DNA of 64,000 nucleotides from Phlyctochytrium arcticum (Eukaryota > Chytridiomycota > Chytridiomycetes > Chytridiales > Chytridiaceae): positions 372,001-436,000 of the forward strand of contig JAHLKI010000008.1 of the NCBI GenBank assembly GCA_025602905.1, in the 5' to 3' direction. Numbering within the stretch: position 1 is the stretch's first letter; every line of letters begins with the position of its first letter. Below the pieces are notes generated by a model. That model was not told the DNA's origin. It was given only the letters and a program-made list of their open reading frames with translations, and did no database searches. Shown piece after piece: positions 19,871 to 31,728 of the stretch. The position numbers and the translations under genes were made by a program.

Positions 19871-21172
19871 ATGTATCCAAACTCGGCAGATCGGACCCAT
19901 GTACAGCTCGATATCATGCAGGAAACAAACATACAGCCTCCAAAGAGAAGGCCCATAAAGTACTTCAGCAACGGCAAGATAGCTCCCCGACGGCCGGCCC
20001 ATGTAAAAATGCCATTCTTGATAACGTCTACTGCCCGCTACTTTACCAGCAAAGGTAGTGAAGACCGTTTGTTCAATGCCTGGTGGAAGGTAAACAGTTG
20101 GCAACGACCTTTCCAAGGTAAGTGGAGCATGATACCGAAGGGTTGACAGTGTTACTCAATATTTGCATTAGTACACTTTGTTCTGTTATTGATTTGGTTT
20201 ACGTTGACGTTGCTGGGGTATTTCTTTCTGGTACTGCCTTTTGCACCAACGGACACCCATATCGCTTTCTATGCCGTCGGTGGAATCCTCGCAGTGGGTG
20301 CTTTCGGCTTGGCCGCACATGCTGGCAGTGTTGACGTGGAAGATCCTGCGGTCCCCACAGCTGATCTCGAAAGGAACATCAGTTTTGTTAAAGTACTTGG
20401 ACAGCCCGTTATTGATCGAGAGACACAATACTGCAACATTTGCCAAGTTGTAGTTGCCCCCACAACAAAGCATTGCAAATCGTGCAATAAATGCGTCGCC
20501 GGATTCGATCATCATTGCGATTTCCTGGGACAAGATATCGGTCAGAAAAACTATTGGACATTTTTCTTTGGACTGATGTGTGGCTGGCTGCTGGCCTTTT
20601 GGGTTGCGGCGATTGCATGCTATGCTTTCGCTCTATACTTTCAAGACCTGGCAGATTTTACCTTTACTGGTACGGAAAAACGTAAAGCTGAGAAAGACGT
20701 GTGAATCTGACTCGTTTTGTCTGGTAGTGTCGAAACTGTTCAATGGTCACAAAGGCACGCCAATGACGGTCGCAGCCGTCTTGTTTGTCTATGCCGTCAT
20801 CAATGTACTTATAGGACTTTCTGGGTTGTCGTTAACTATGTTCCATTGCAAACTAAGTGAGTCAAACAATCCCGCGGTTCGAAATAATCACATTTTGACT
20901 AATATATTCCCCCCGTAGCTTACCTGGGAATGACAACATGGCGATACCTCGAGTACGAAAGAAACTACGAGCGTGGTAGGGAGCCTAGTTCGGTCCTGTC
21001 AAAGAAGCAACGCACTAGCGCGCAGCCCGACCAGCGGGTCCTTTCAAGTAGCAGCGAGCATACCGATGAGCCCAGCGCGCAACCTCTCACAATGGAAAGA
21101 ATCAAAAACTCCATCAAGCCACCACAAGATTGCACCATCGAAATGGAAATGAGCGACAATCAAGTCAACTAA
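19871..21172 (+). CDS. DHHC-type protein S-palmitoyltransferase
   Basis: Four exons: 19871-20117, 20172-20669, 20728-20856 and 20919-21172, giving 375 residues. Two transmembrane spans precede the cysteine-rich domain and two follow it, the standard DHHC topology. The domain reads QYCNICQVVVAPTTKHCKSC, then NKCVAGFDHHCDFL, with the catalytic cysteine in DHHC intact, and then GQDIGQKNYWTFF. In most family members the position five residues after DHHC is a zinc-binding cysteine (NC(I/V)G); here the alignment shows QDIG, so that ligand appears to be lost. The N-terminal exon has basic residues followed by a segment without family marks. It should palmitoylate cysteines of proteins at Golgi, ER or vacuole membranes. 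A Ser-rich cytosolic tail ends the protein. Confidence 0.8.
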
Positions 21173-21752
21173 TATCGCCCGCCCGCTTGCTCCACCTCCA
21201 ACTCGATCCGACCTTGCCCGCCACGCCCGTCAGAAGATGCGTGACAGCTAGAGCCTCGGAAAGGGTAAGTGAGAGTTGCTACTTTTCTTATATATCATAG
21301 GTTGGGATCTCACATTGTCTGCGCAGATAGCTTATTACAAAGTCGATCCCATCATCGGCTACGAAACAGTCTTATTTAAATAACTACTCTTTGTGAACTC
21401 CAAGTCCTCTCGCAAAATATGTACTATTCCATCACACTAACATAATCTAGTTGTTGTATTTCCCTAATCAGTTCAGTAATTCTTTGTTTTTTGTTTTGTT
21501 TTTTGGAAAAAGGATCTCTTTTCTATCGTCTCTCAAAAATCTGTTTTATTGGGTAATCTTTTTTGCGATCTACCACTATACGTGGAATGTCACAATGTAC
21601 TCTCGTCATCATGTGCATCGAAAGATGGCTCATCTGTGTATTTCAGGAGCCACTTTGAAGATAAAGAGTAAATATATAAAGAGCAATGGTGTTTTATCTT
21701 AGTGTAGTAATAAAGCGTAAGTATATATACAAATCTGTTGAAGTTTGCACCG
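21173..21752. other. Convergent AT-rich intergenic region
   Basis: This lies between the 3' ends of the DHHC gene and TMEM67. It contains T-rich runs near 21480-21550 and nothing that looks like a gene or RNA. Confidence 0.5.
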
Positions 21753-24700
21753 TCAGATCAGGAACTTCTTATCCAACATTGTTTTACGAGCAAGATTGTT
21801 TCCTCCAAAATGGCGTCTCGCTATTCGCAGTATCACATCCACGGCGTAAGTTATGACGGCAGCTGCTCCCGTACTGTCCAGTCCATAGTCTGCCAGACTG
21901 AAAATGACCACGTATAAAATCAACAGATGATGCTCAATTCCGTATAAAAGTAATCGGCCGTAAGAGGATGGAGCTGCATTGCGAGTATGAGTATGTGTAG
22001 GATAATGGCCATCCAAAGAGTCCTTACTGTGAAACATAACAGTACTGGTCGAAACGTTAGGCGTGACGCCCAAAAATCTTTCTAAGCCCGTCCGCTCCCT
22101 TATGAAGTAATTAAAATCCTTCATATTCTGAGGGAACATGTTAGGGGCTTGCTCCTTCAATGTCTTGACATCCGCTCACCTTGTCGAAGAAATTTCTCAC
22201 GAAATGATTGACCGTCTCGTATGCCCGAACGCGGCTTTCCTCCGCACCAAAAAATGGTCGACTACGCTTATCCGCAGACATCCGCTCTGTACAAAGGCAC
22301 GTGTGATCAAGCAATCCCCGGTATTATTGAAAACTGAGGAAACTCACGTAAACGAGTGGCAACATCCCGTCCGGGGTCCTCCTATTCCATATGAGATTAC
22401 GGTACCAAAAGAGATCCCACCATATTCCTACCTGCTCAGCGATCACGATATTGTAGACTTTATTGAAGGCAGAGCGCATGTCCTTCTGTGCGAAAACTTC
22501 GAAGCATTGCTGATCAGTGTCTTGCAATCCTCTCCTTGGCACCAGATCAGCCTGTGACGCGTCAGATTTTCTTTTGCTAATAGTGTCATTAAACACTCAC
22601 TACCTGCTCTCTCCTCAAGAAAGCATTCAATTCCGCAATGTTCGTGTCCGCGCAGGGATGAACCGTCCTTCCATGAATATAATATCCGTGGCACAACTCG
22701 TCAAAAGCGAGGATACTCAAATTCGCCATTGACAAGACGTCCACAAAGTCAAGCAATCGATTTTTGTAAAAGCGGTCAAAGAACATAACATGGAAAAGCA
22801 CTTGAGCGAGAGCCAATGCGATCCATACTATGCATTGCGCGCCAAACAGAAGAATGGGGCTAATCAGTCCAGGTGATAGGTCGCTCAGGTTGGGTTGAGC
22901 CGTGGCGAGATTGCGCAGTCGCAACCCTTGAAAGACAAAATACATTGCCAGTATGGAGAATTCAATATTCACTCGGCGGTATGTCTATTTCTACCATTAG
23001 CTGAGAAAGTAGCGTGGAAGACTATCTTGGACCGACCTGCATCTTGTCCCATTCATTCATTGCAAAAATGCTGCGCCAGACGCTGACAGTTGCTAATTTC
23101 GGTTTTCCTTCTCCACCCGTCCGAAGTATGCGTCCGCGGCTGCGCTCCCAGTCGATAAAGAAGATGTCAACTTCACATTGCTGATACAGGAGCATCAAGA
23201 CATTGGCGCACTTGCTGGGAAAGTTAGATTGCACCCGCAAATTGTAGCACGCATGATCAAGGCTTACCTGGCACACCAAAGTGATTATCAATATTGCCCG
23301 GAATCGTGACACATCTGCATCTGTCCATGGCAAGAAACTGCCAAGAGTGGATTGTGTTTTGTATGTGAACAAGATATATGCTGATGCGACCAGGAGCAGT
23401 AGGAATAGAAAGGGGGCCAAGCACCCAGCCAAAATTAACACGCATCGGCTCAAGAACTTAACTGGCGATCAGTATATGCGCGTATGATTCGTCCATGATT
23501 ACTTACATTGACGTCCCATCTTTCGTAACTAGTCAAATTTCGCATGCTCCATCCCCGTGCTGCATAAAATGCCATCAGCCCTGCGGCAACGCATACCAAG
23601 GCGAAAATGATTGTGGCAATTCTCCAAAATGAACTCAGGTCCATTATGTAGGTAGCAGTGTAAATAAACTGGCGAGTAGGGATTCCAGATAAATCTTCAT
23701 GTTTTCGCCTGTTTCATAGATTGAAAGATGTTTTACCTCCGGAGATGAGACTAACGACGCGTCTCCAGTGGAAAGTATTGAAACATCGCGCTCAGCATAG
23801 GTAACATCCAACACAGGGATGTAAATGCGCCCAGTATCTGGCACTTTACGAATCCTAAAGGCGAATGTCATTAGACTCTCTCTATTTTCGCATAAACACC
23901 ATCACCAACCAAAATTCAAATCCCGTTGGGACGCGAAATACTTTGAGTACCCCATTTTCAACGCCGCTGCGACTATCAAAACCGAAAAATCTCCTGAAGA
24001 GTACGCTTGAACTATAATCCACCGGGTTGGCGTTGACATTGGACTGTCGATTCGAAGTAGTTCGATAGTTGGTTATGCGGATGGGGGCGGGTACCAGTGC
24101 TCCCGTTCTGTCTCTAACATCTAGGCCACTCGCATAAGCAATCGCGGACAGATATGCCCGAACAGTACCTACAAAGATCATAGAACAATACAGGTTCTGA
24201 GCTGCGACTCAAATCTGCGATATTCACATTGCATCGCGCAATGTAATTGTGACCTATAGATCTCCAGTCTGCACTGTTCTCGGCCGTTGTACACGTCTGA
24301 AAGACCGCTAAGATCGGTGATCGAGTATGGATGCCGGGCTTTGGTCATACCTGAAATTGCTCCAATACTTGTTGCTGGCCAATAAAGCTTCCATTTTGAC
24401 CGAAAATGTTGACAAATAGGGGGATCGACGAAGAGTTCTGAATGCCTGTATGAGCTACGAACGAGCCTTACCATGCAGATGAATAGAACTCACGCTGCCC
24501 GCCGAAATATCGATGTCCATGTTCAGGATTGAGTTTGTAAATGCCATGGTATCCTGGCCACTCAGCCAGCCGTACACTAGCCAAGGATACCCGTATGGTC
24601 TAAATTGAATTAGATGCGCCTGCTAACCAGTTCTCAAAGTTCGGGTCGTACATATCGGCGCTTCCAACAGTGGGTGCTTTGGTGCGTAAAATTGACTGGT

Positions 24701-25851
24701 AGATCTGACACGCGGCTGTTGTAAGATCGTAGAAAGCCAGTACACATAAATTCGCCAGTTGCTCGCACGAAGTCACGTCGTCCTGAACCTATTTTACGCG
24801 CTGTTGATTTCTGTTCCTCATGTTGGACTTTAATCCGCTCGTACCATGCAGCGGACAGCAGACTTCATGAACGTGTTTGAGAAGAGGTCGGAGGTTATAG
24901 TGACTGGTGTATTAGCATTATTTGATCCCACAACGTCCTTTACTGACTGAGTTAGTAAACATCCGAAGAGATGTTCCGACTCAGGGGTACCCGGTAGTTG
25001 AGGCGAAAGGGATTGGTACCTCCTATGATAGAGATAACCTGAGCTGTCTCATTTGCCGTTAGACATGTGTCATCTACCTTTAGACAGCTTAGTAAAATCT
25101 TTTACTCTTTATCCGTCGACCTACCGGTGTTGCTATATACCCTAAAGTGGTATTGCAGGAACATGAGTAGGTACCCCCAGACATCACTGATATCATCGCA
25201 GGATCGGGGCATTTAACGCATCCTGAAAGACTCGTGGTAGGATAGGAGTTTTGAGGGCATCGAACACAAAGGGATCTCGCAAGTCTTCCCGTTGAGTCCT
25301 GGTCAGCTAGACACCATGGTTGAGTAGCTCGAACTTTGATATTCCGCCTCCGTTCAGGACACTACCGATGTAATGATACAGCGGGCAGGTGCATTGATTG
25401 CCTGTCACGGCCAACTCTGCATTTTGAGAAGGAACATCACATCCAAGACAAAAGCTTTCATCTAGAGAGCCGTACTATGACTTTTCACGTCAGAACCGTC
25501 ATTCCTTGATGTTTCGCGGTCATGAGTGTATCGTACCTGTGCTGAAGGACAAGACGTGCAGTTACTATCGGATCTCCTGAAACTTCCCAATCCACAAATG
25601 CACTTTCCTAGATTTTCTAAATTAGACAATTTCTGAAATTAATTGAGCGTACGACTAGTTATACCATTAGGCCCGCGAATTTCTCCAGGAGGACATGAAA
25701 CACACTGCAAAGAGAGGGGATCATAGTAAAGACTGGACGGACAAATAGGAGTTTGGATGGTAGGAGCATTGGAAAACGCGTGAGATATTGAAGATAGGGA
25801 AATAAGCAGGAATGTGAGTGCCATATAACTCCATGATGCTGCCCGATACAT
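21753..25851 (-). CDS. TMEM67: Meckelin (TMEM67), ciliary transition-zone membrane protein
   Basis: About 20 short exons make a protein of roughly 1000 residues. The first ten are 25665-25851, 25537-25616, 25366-25474, 25125-25306, 24991-25077, 24845-24946, 24652-24788, 24494-24599, 24351-24437 and 24173-24296. A signal peptide (ALTFLLISLSSISHA) leads into a cysteine-rich ectodomain (CVSCPPGEIRG, CTSCPSAQ, CVRCPQNSYP, CVKCPD, DVTSCEQLANLCVLAFYD). The membrane half has clear meckelin marks: VDIFFIDWERSRGRI, then FVDVLSMANLSILAFDELC with GYYIHGRTVHPCADTN, and the C-terminus NLARKTMLDKKFLI. Meckelin sits in the transition zone of cilia as part of the MKS module that gates entry of membrane proteins. 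Its presence argues for a flagellated stage. The exon 11/12 junction near 23950 is uncertain. Confidence 0.85.
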
Positions 25852-26010
25852 GGCTAACGCCCTGGGAACGAGCAGGCAAAAACAATTCGCGAAACGCAAG
25901 TTGATGCTTGTATGACTGTGCCGTCACGCGTACGCGCTGGGCAAGAGATTGCTTGATGCGTTACTTTCATGCGATAATTACCATTTTTTTCGGATACAAA
26001 ACTAGCAAGC
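25852..26010. promoter_or_regulatory. Bidirectional promoter region between TMEM67 and IFT54
   Basis: Only 159 bp separate the start codons of two flagellar genes transcribed away from each other, so a shared promoter is likely. I looked for an RFX-type X-box palindrome by eye and did not find a convincing one. Confidence 0.5.
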
Positions 26011-28299
26011 ATGGCATCACTCGATGAATCAATGAAAAAGACTGCCGATCTGCTGGGGAGAATTGTGAAGAAGCCACCTTTGACACCCAAACTACTTTCG
26101 AAACCACCGTTCCGATATCTGCACGATTTGCTCAGTGAAGTCATCAACTCATCTGGATGGGCACAAGGGCTATATGATGATGAGGAAATGAATTCAGAGA
26201 ACGTCAAGGTAGTTTCACTGTCACTGGTAAGAGAGTATGTGGAGGACTAATGCAGAAAAATACAGGAGAAAAATGCAAAAATTGCGTATCTCACAAAGAT
26301 GATTGATTGTCTCGGTAAATTTTCTCAGTCAAAGTTTGCAAAAGAAAATGCTCACAATACATAGGATTTGCTACCGGGGTGGAGATTAAAGCAAATCCGA
26401 TGAAGATTGTAGCAGGTCTGGATCCCGAAGACACGAACTTCATGCTTCAGATCCTGGCTAAAGCGGTGTTGAAAAAGGTCCGACAGAATATTTTTTGACC
26501 TTCAGCTTGAGTGCGCCAACTCAACTACCCAATATTAGGTAGACTACTCGGATCCCGTCAAACGTGTTCTTGCCGGCGAGCATTACACGGGTGGAAAAAG
26601 GCGCGCGTCACGCGATGAACCAGCGACAGGTCGAGGTTCGGCGAAAGGGTATGCAGAGCAGAGATATGCAAGTCATTGACATGTTCCATCACAAAATAAG
26701 CATTCCCCCTGTTAGATCTCAAAATGAGCTCCGCAAAGAAACATCTCAGCCCGATCTTGGCGCACGGAAGCTGCAACGTCAATCAAGCATGGGCAGTACC
26801 GAGCTCCTTGGCTCCGCAAAGTCCAAAGCTCCAGTGAAGCAGGAGCAGCCAGTTGTGTCAGAGCCGGCAACAGCCGCTCCACCAGCAGACCGCCACCCAC
26901 AGGAACGGACGTCATCACCACCACCTCGACCACCGCCCTCTCAGCTACAACAGGATGTTATTAGCCCAGAGCCCCCCACTACCCAAGCACCCTTACAACA
27001 ATCCACCATTTCGTCCTCTCCTGTACCCGTAGCGCAACCACCCTCAGCGGTCCCACAAAAGCCGGCAAACACGACGTCGTCTTCCCGTCCACCACCAGTT
27101 CCTCAACAAGATCAGCGACCGGTGCAAGCAGAGCCTAGAAATGCCCCATCTGTAGCCACTGCTGCAGTTTCTGATGATACGGGTAGGGTAATTCTCAGGT
27201 CCGCATTTTCATGGCGTCCAATTCAAACATCCAGACAGCTGCAGGACCTTTTGTACCGGAGGATCCTATTCGAATGGCAGAAGATCTTGAGGATCGACAA
27301 GCCCGTGCAGCGGCAACGGCACGCAGAATGCGCCCAGCTAGTGCTCGGCCAGCACCCCCAAGGCAAAAAGCGCCCGAAGTCGCGCTCGAAGAAGTACCGA
27401 AGTAAGATGCGCTGTCACATATATCTTAGTAGATGATTCACCTATTTGCAGAGATGTGCCGCTCATCTTCACCGATAAGAGCGCCGACATCGATGACGAT
27501 GACTTTGTCGTTATAGTACATGACAACGAGGAGCCTGCAGCACCTACTGCGCAGGAGGAAGGTCCCAAAGCTGACGAACGCCATGGTTGGTATCCAGCAT
27601 ATGTATCCGAGTCTCCAAAGACTTACCAAAGTACCGACAGGTGGGCTCGTGCGCACGATTCTACAAAGCAAACAAGAGATGGAGAATGATAAAGACGGCG
27701 GTAAAAATCGGCCCAAAACATCCAAGGAGAGGCTTACAGGCGGGAAAAAAGAGGTACACAGACAATTCAGGCGAAGACGAGCTCTGCGGTCTGAAACTTC
27801 TAAAATAGATCGAAATGTTACGAGAGTGGATTCAGGCTCTGACCCGAAGCACAAACCCTCTTGGTAAAGCTCTTGATTACATGCAAGAAGATGTAGATAG
27901 CATGAACCGAGAGCTTGATACCTGGCGTGCGGAGCATAAGAAATATCAGGGCTTGCTTGATCTAGAAGCGGTGTAAGTATTGTCTCGGAGGGGCTTTCGC
28001 GTCACAAACGATTGACAAATCACCATTTAGGACAACTAAAGAGTTGATAGCGCCACTGGAGGCCCAGCTTAGCACCATTGAGGGATTCATTGCGGAACAG
28101 GTAGGAAGATCATTGTATTCCATTACGAACTCAATGCTAAATTTCCGAAGATTGACAAAATTACGGGATCCAAGGCAGCTATACTACAGGTAAGAATGGC
28201 TAATATTAACATCAGACTATGGCCTGACTTATGTTCTATATGTAGGCAGACGAAGGCATACAAAAACTGCTGCGGGCAATAACAAGAGGAGACTCTTAA
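26011..28299 (+). CDS. IFT54: Intraflagellar transport protein IFT54 (TRAF3IP1)
   Basis: Twelve exons: 26011-26208, 26266-26314, 26365-26477, 26539-26648, 26716-27182, 27239-27401, 27452-27585, 27632-27753, 27809-27972, 28031-28100, 28151-28189 and 28246-28299, giving 440 residues. The N-terminal calponin-homology-like domain is highly conserved (PPLTPKLLSKPPFRYLHDLL, then MKIVAGLDPEDTN). A proline-rich middle carries repeated PPP tracts. The C-terminal coiled coil has TGGLVRTILQSKQEME, then LTRSTNPLGKALDYMQEDVD. IFT54 is a subunit of the IFT-B train that carries tubulin and other cargo along the axoneme; the CH domain binds tubulin and the coiled coil pairs with IFT20. The frame and all exon phases agree. 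It diverges from TMEM67. Confidence 0.9.
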
Positions 28300-28346
28300 C
28301 AAGAGACATTTGAGCAACGAAATTTGCAATAGCATATTGTAACATC

Positions 28347-30739
28347 CTATGTCCAATTCACTGGTTCCGATGGCTCGACGGCCGCAGCTATATGTTCTCT
28401 TGGCCGACTGTGTTGAGAAAAATCTTCTAAAGTAAATACAGTTGATGTAGGTCTGCTCGAGGGGACGTGAAGAGCGTGCAGAATGGTGGCACGTCTGGCA
28501 ATCCGAGGTTTGGAATGACGAGTCAGTGTAGCTTGCGTGACTAGGTCGGGGCGTCCACCGAGACACGTTACAGTCAAAGAGCTCGAGACAAGAGCCAAAT
28601 CGGGGTCGTAACTTGCAGAATCATAGCTGGATTTTTTTTCTGACCGTAGAGCCGGTCGCGAATTGCGCAGCGCAGTTGGGATATGCGGGGTTCTACCGGC
28701 GATATCCGAGGGCAGCGCGACCAACTGATTGTGTGATCGAATGGGTAAAATTGAAGGTGATTGGGTTCGCGATATTGACCGTTTTGGTTGTTTCCGGGTT
28801 ATATTACCAACTGATCGTGTGCGTGAAGGGCTTAAGTTCGGCCGTCGCGTAGCATCGTCGGAAGATGCTTTTCTCTCTGAAGTTCCAAGCTCATGGGTTC
28901 CTGTGCCAGCTCCGACGATTTCAATAGACTGTATTTGACTAGCAACAGGTTCAAGGTCGCGGGCATTTTTGATATCCCGGCCTTTCTTTTTGGGCTTCCG
29001 CTTTCCTTTGATACGGCCCTTGTCCTCATAAGTAGCGGCTCGGTAGGATGCGCTCTCCAGATCTATAGACCCATCAACTGACTGCGGGTTTTGTATATCA
29101 GCGTAAGCCGACAGTCCGCATGTAGGGCATGTTGTTCGATGCTGCAAAAGCCAACGATCTGTAACAGGAGTATCGGTCAATAGTGGGCTAGCGTTCTATC
29201 GTTGCGTAAATCTTACCTACGCAGGACCTATGAAACCCGTGCGAGCATGGTATTTTCCTTATTATTTCACCATGTGTCACCTTTTTCAGGCACACACCAC
29301 ATGTTGATCCCACCCATGTGGAGCTTGTAGCCTTTTCAACTGGGAAGCTGCTCACAATGTGAATAGGTAAGTTCCCTTGATTGACAGTTTTCTCATCTAG
29401 AGTGAGAAGCATCTCATAATCCTGGTCCCTAAGCTCTCTAGACTGCATCTCAGACAGTACAGAAGACGGCAGTGTTGGAGCCACTCGGCGGGGAGACAAC
29501 TTGGACGGAGACGATGGGCGCGATTTGTGCGTAAAAGCGTGTTCGCTATGTGCAGCGGTTTCGAAACATGAGTTGCACAAAAAAAAATCCTGGCACCCCG
29601 TGCATCTAATGCACAGTCAGTGTCTTCAAAGAAACAACATTGTCGAGCCTATTTATTCACCTGTGGCATTTGCCAATAATAGGGTCACGATGGCATTCTC
29701 GGCACTTGATACCTTCCAGGGCCCTCAAGTTTAATATGTTGTATTCAGGGCCACAGAGGAGTGTAGGTACCTCGATGGACATGTGGTTTTCGAGAGCGCT
29801 CCTTCTTTTTTTGGAGGTGTTCCTTTTCTTGTGCTTGCAATTCAGCTTTCAAGTCCTCGATATTACCCAGATCATTTCTGCAAAGCTGTTGTGGGTTCAG
29901 CTGAAAGATTCCAGGAAAAAGAGCCCTCGGTCACTTACCGGACACTTTGCGTTCCCCATTCCAAGACTTTTCGCCTGGTGATCCACCAGAACCTTAACAC
30001 ACTTTACGTGCATCCAATTCCCGCAGCTCTTTCGGCAATAGGTAAGACTCGAGGCCGCACATCCCGTGATGTCTTCTAGACATATTGGACTATTTATCCG
30101 TCAATAACAAGCACAACGTCGGAACTCGCAGGGACACGCACCAAGTATCATCCTCCCCGATGCATCGCGGAGTGACTTCATCGGATGGAGTCTCATTCGC
30201 CAAAGTTGCTGGCTGTTCTACACTGCTGGAATCAACTCCCGTGCCCTGTCGGACGTTCAGAACAAATCTTTGGCTTTACCAGGAAATGCTCACCCGTTGC
30301 CGTCTACATTGGAGCAACTCTGTGACTTCTCTTTCCACCAGGGAAATCTGATATATAGTTTCACTATCTTTTGGAATCTTGAAAACTTTGAGCATAAGCC
30401 ACAGCTGTAGCGCTTCATTAGCGAACTTTAATAGCTGCGCTTGGCGATAGTCCGAGTTCTCACCACATGCACGCACAATTCTCGCTCTCTCAAAAATTGT
30501 GAGCAGCTACAGCTTTGCGTAGATCCCAAGGAGACTTTATATTTTCTTGATGTCGTATTAACAGGGGGATCAGGTGCATCTGTTGCAGCCGAAGGCTCGG
30601 CTGGCGATGGCGGCGCCTCGATAATAAAGGCCATAGGTCCAAGTTCCTGCACCACAAAAAATCGTGACCTTGCAGCTTTGTCGATGCGAGCTTGCACTTT
30701 CTTCGGACATATCCGCCGAAAGGGCACTGCCCTTGACAT
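28347..30739 (-). CDS. ZSWIM2-like E3 ubiquitin ligase (SWIM, RING, ZZ, RING)
   Basis: Eight exons: 30464-30739, 30294-30404, 30142-30245, 29939-30089, 29771-29885, 29661-29712, 29217-29605 and 28347-29158, giving 669 residues. Domains in order are a SWIM zinc finger (CSCSQFLRERELCVHV, residues about 75-92), a first RING (CPICLEDITG, ending CPLCRNDLG), a ZZ finger (GIKCRECHRDPIIGKCHRC, then FFLCNSCFETAAHSEHAF), and a second RING-H2 (CGVCLKKVTHGE, CSHGFHRSC, then CPTCGL). This four-finger order is that of ZSWIM2 (MEX), a self-ubiquitinating ligase of animal testis. The last 260 residues are basic and disordered. Several exon joins fall inside zinc fingers and restore cysteine spacing exactly. 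It is next to two flagellar genes, and its animal relative acts in sperm, so a flagellum-linked role is plausible inference. Confidence 0.8.
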
Positions 30740-30937
30740 CCTTGAGGACCTTCACCAGAATTCGCACGCGTCGCGTAAACGCGTTTGGGTCCAGTTTGGG
30801 TCGCGTCGGGGTCACGTGAATGTCATGCTTTCGAGATGCTGTCAGAATCTGTGTCAAGATCTTCCAACACATCGAAATTTGAAGTTCAAATTTCAAGCAA
30901 TTCTCACGTAACTATTCACACCAAGTGCCCCAGTACA

Positions 30938-31656
30938 ATGACAGAAAACAAACGAACAGCAACGGTTGCCCGAAAGACGAATGAGACGGATATCAATATT
31001 AGCCTCAAGCTGGATCAATATACTACCCAGTCCATCGAGGTTCAGACTGGAGTTGGATTCCTTGACCATGTAAGCATTTCCAGCCTTTTGTTCTTATTAC
31101 AATTGATACCAATCCGCATGTTCCACTAGATGTTTCACGCTCTGGCCAAGCATTCACGCTGGTCCCTTAATTTGACATGTAAAGGAGATTTGCACATTGA
31201 CGATCACCATACGGCCGAGGACTGCGCAATTGCCCTTGGGTACGCCTTTAAAGAAGCATTGGGAGCTCCTGTCGGCATCAAACGCTTCGGTTATGCTTAC
31301 GCTCCGTTGGACGAGGCACTCTCCCGTGCGGTTGTTGACGTGTCCGGTCGCCCGCATGCAGTGGTAGAACTTGGGCTTAAACGGGAAAAAATTGGGGATC
31401 TGAGCTGTGAAATGATACCGCATGTCATTTCAAGTTTTGCTACCGCCGCGGGCTTGACTGTTCACGTAGATGTTCTGCGAGGCTCTAATGATCATCACCG
31501 GTAAGCGTTGCCCTTTTAGTGTCTCCATATTTCTACTAACCTTGGTTCAGAGCGGAATCTGCATTCAAAGCATTAGCAGTGGCATTACGGGATGCGATAT
31601 CCCCATCTGGTGCCCCAACCGATATTCCCAGCACAAAAGGAACCTTGACGGCATAA
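30938..31656 (+). CDS. HIS3: Imidazoleglycerol-phosphate dehydratase
   Basis: Three exons: 30938-31069, 31130-31500 and 31551-31656, giving 202 residues. The protein starts with [13 protein letters not shown], continues [18 protein letters not shown] (formed by the first splice), and has the metal-binding [16 protein letters not shown]. The second signature follows, including [14 protein letters not shown] and a C-terminal [18 protein letters not shown] with metal-binding histidines. It converts imidazole glycerol phosphate to imidazole acetol phosphate in histidine biosynthesis. The length and both signatures match the family. Confidence 0.92.
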
Positions 31657-31728
31657 TCATGTATATATTTAATTTCTGTAACATATCATTCATCATCAGC
31701 GTTTGTTTACACACTACTTGAAGTAACT

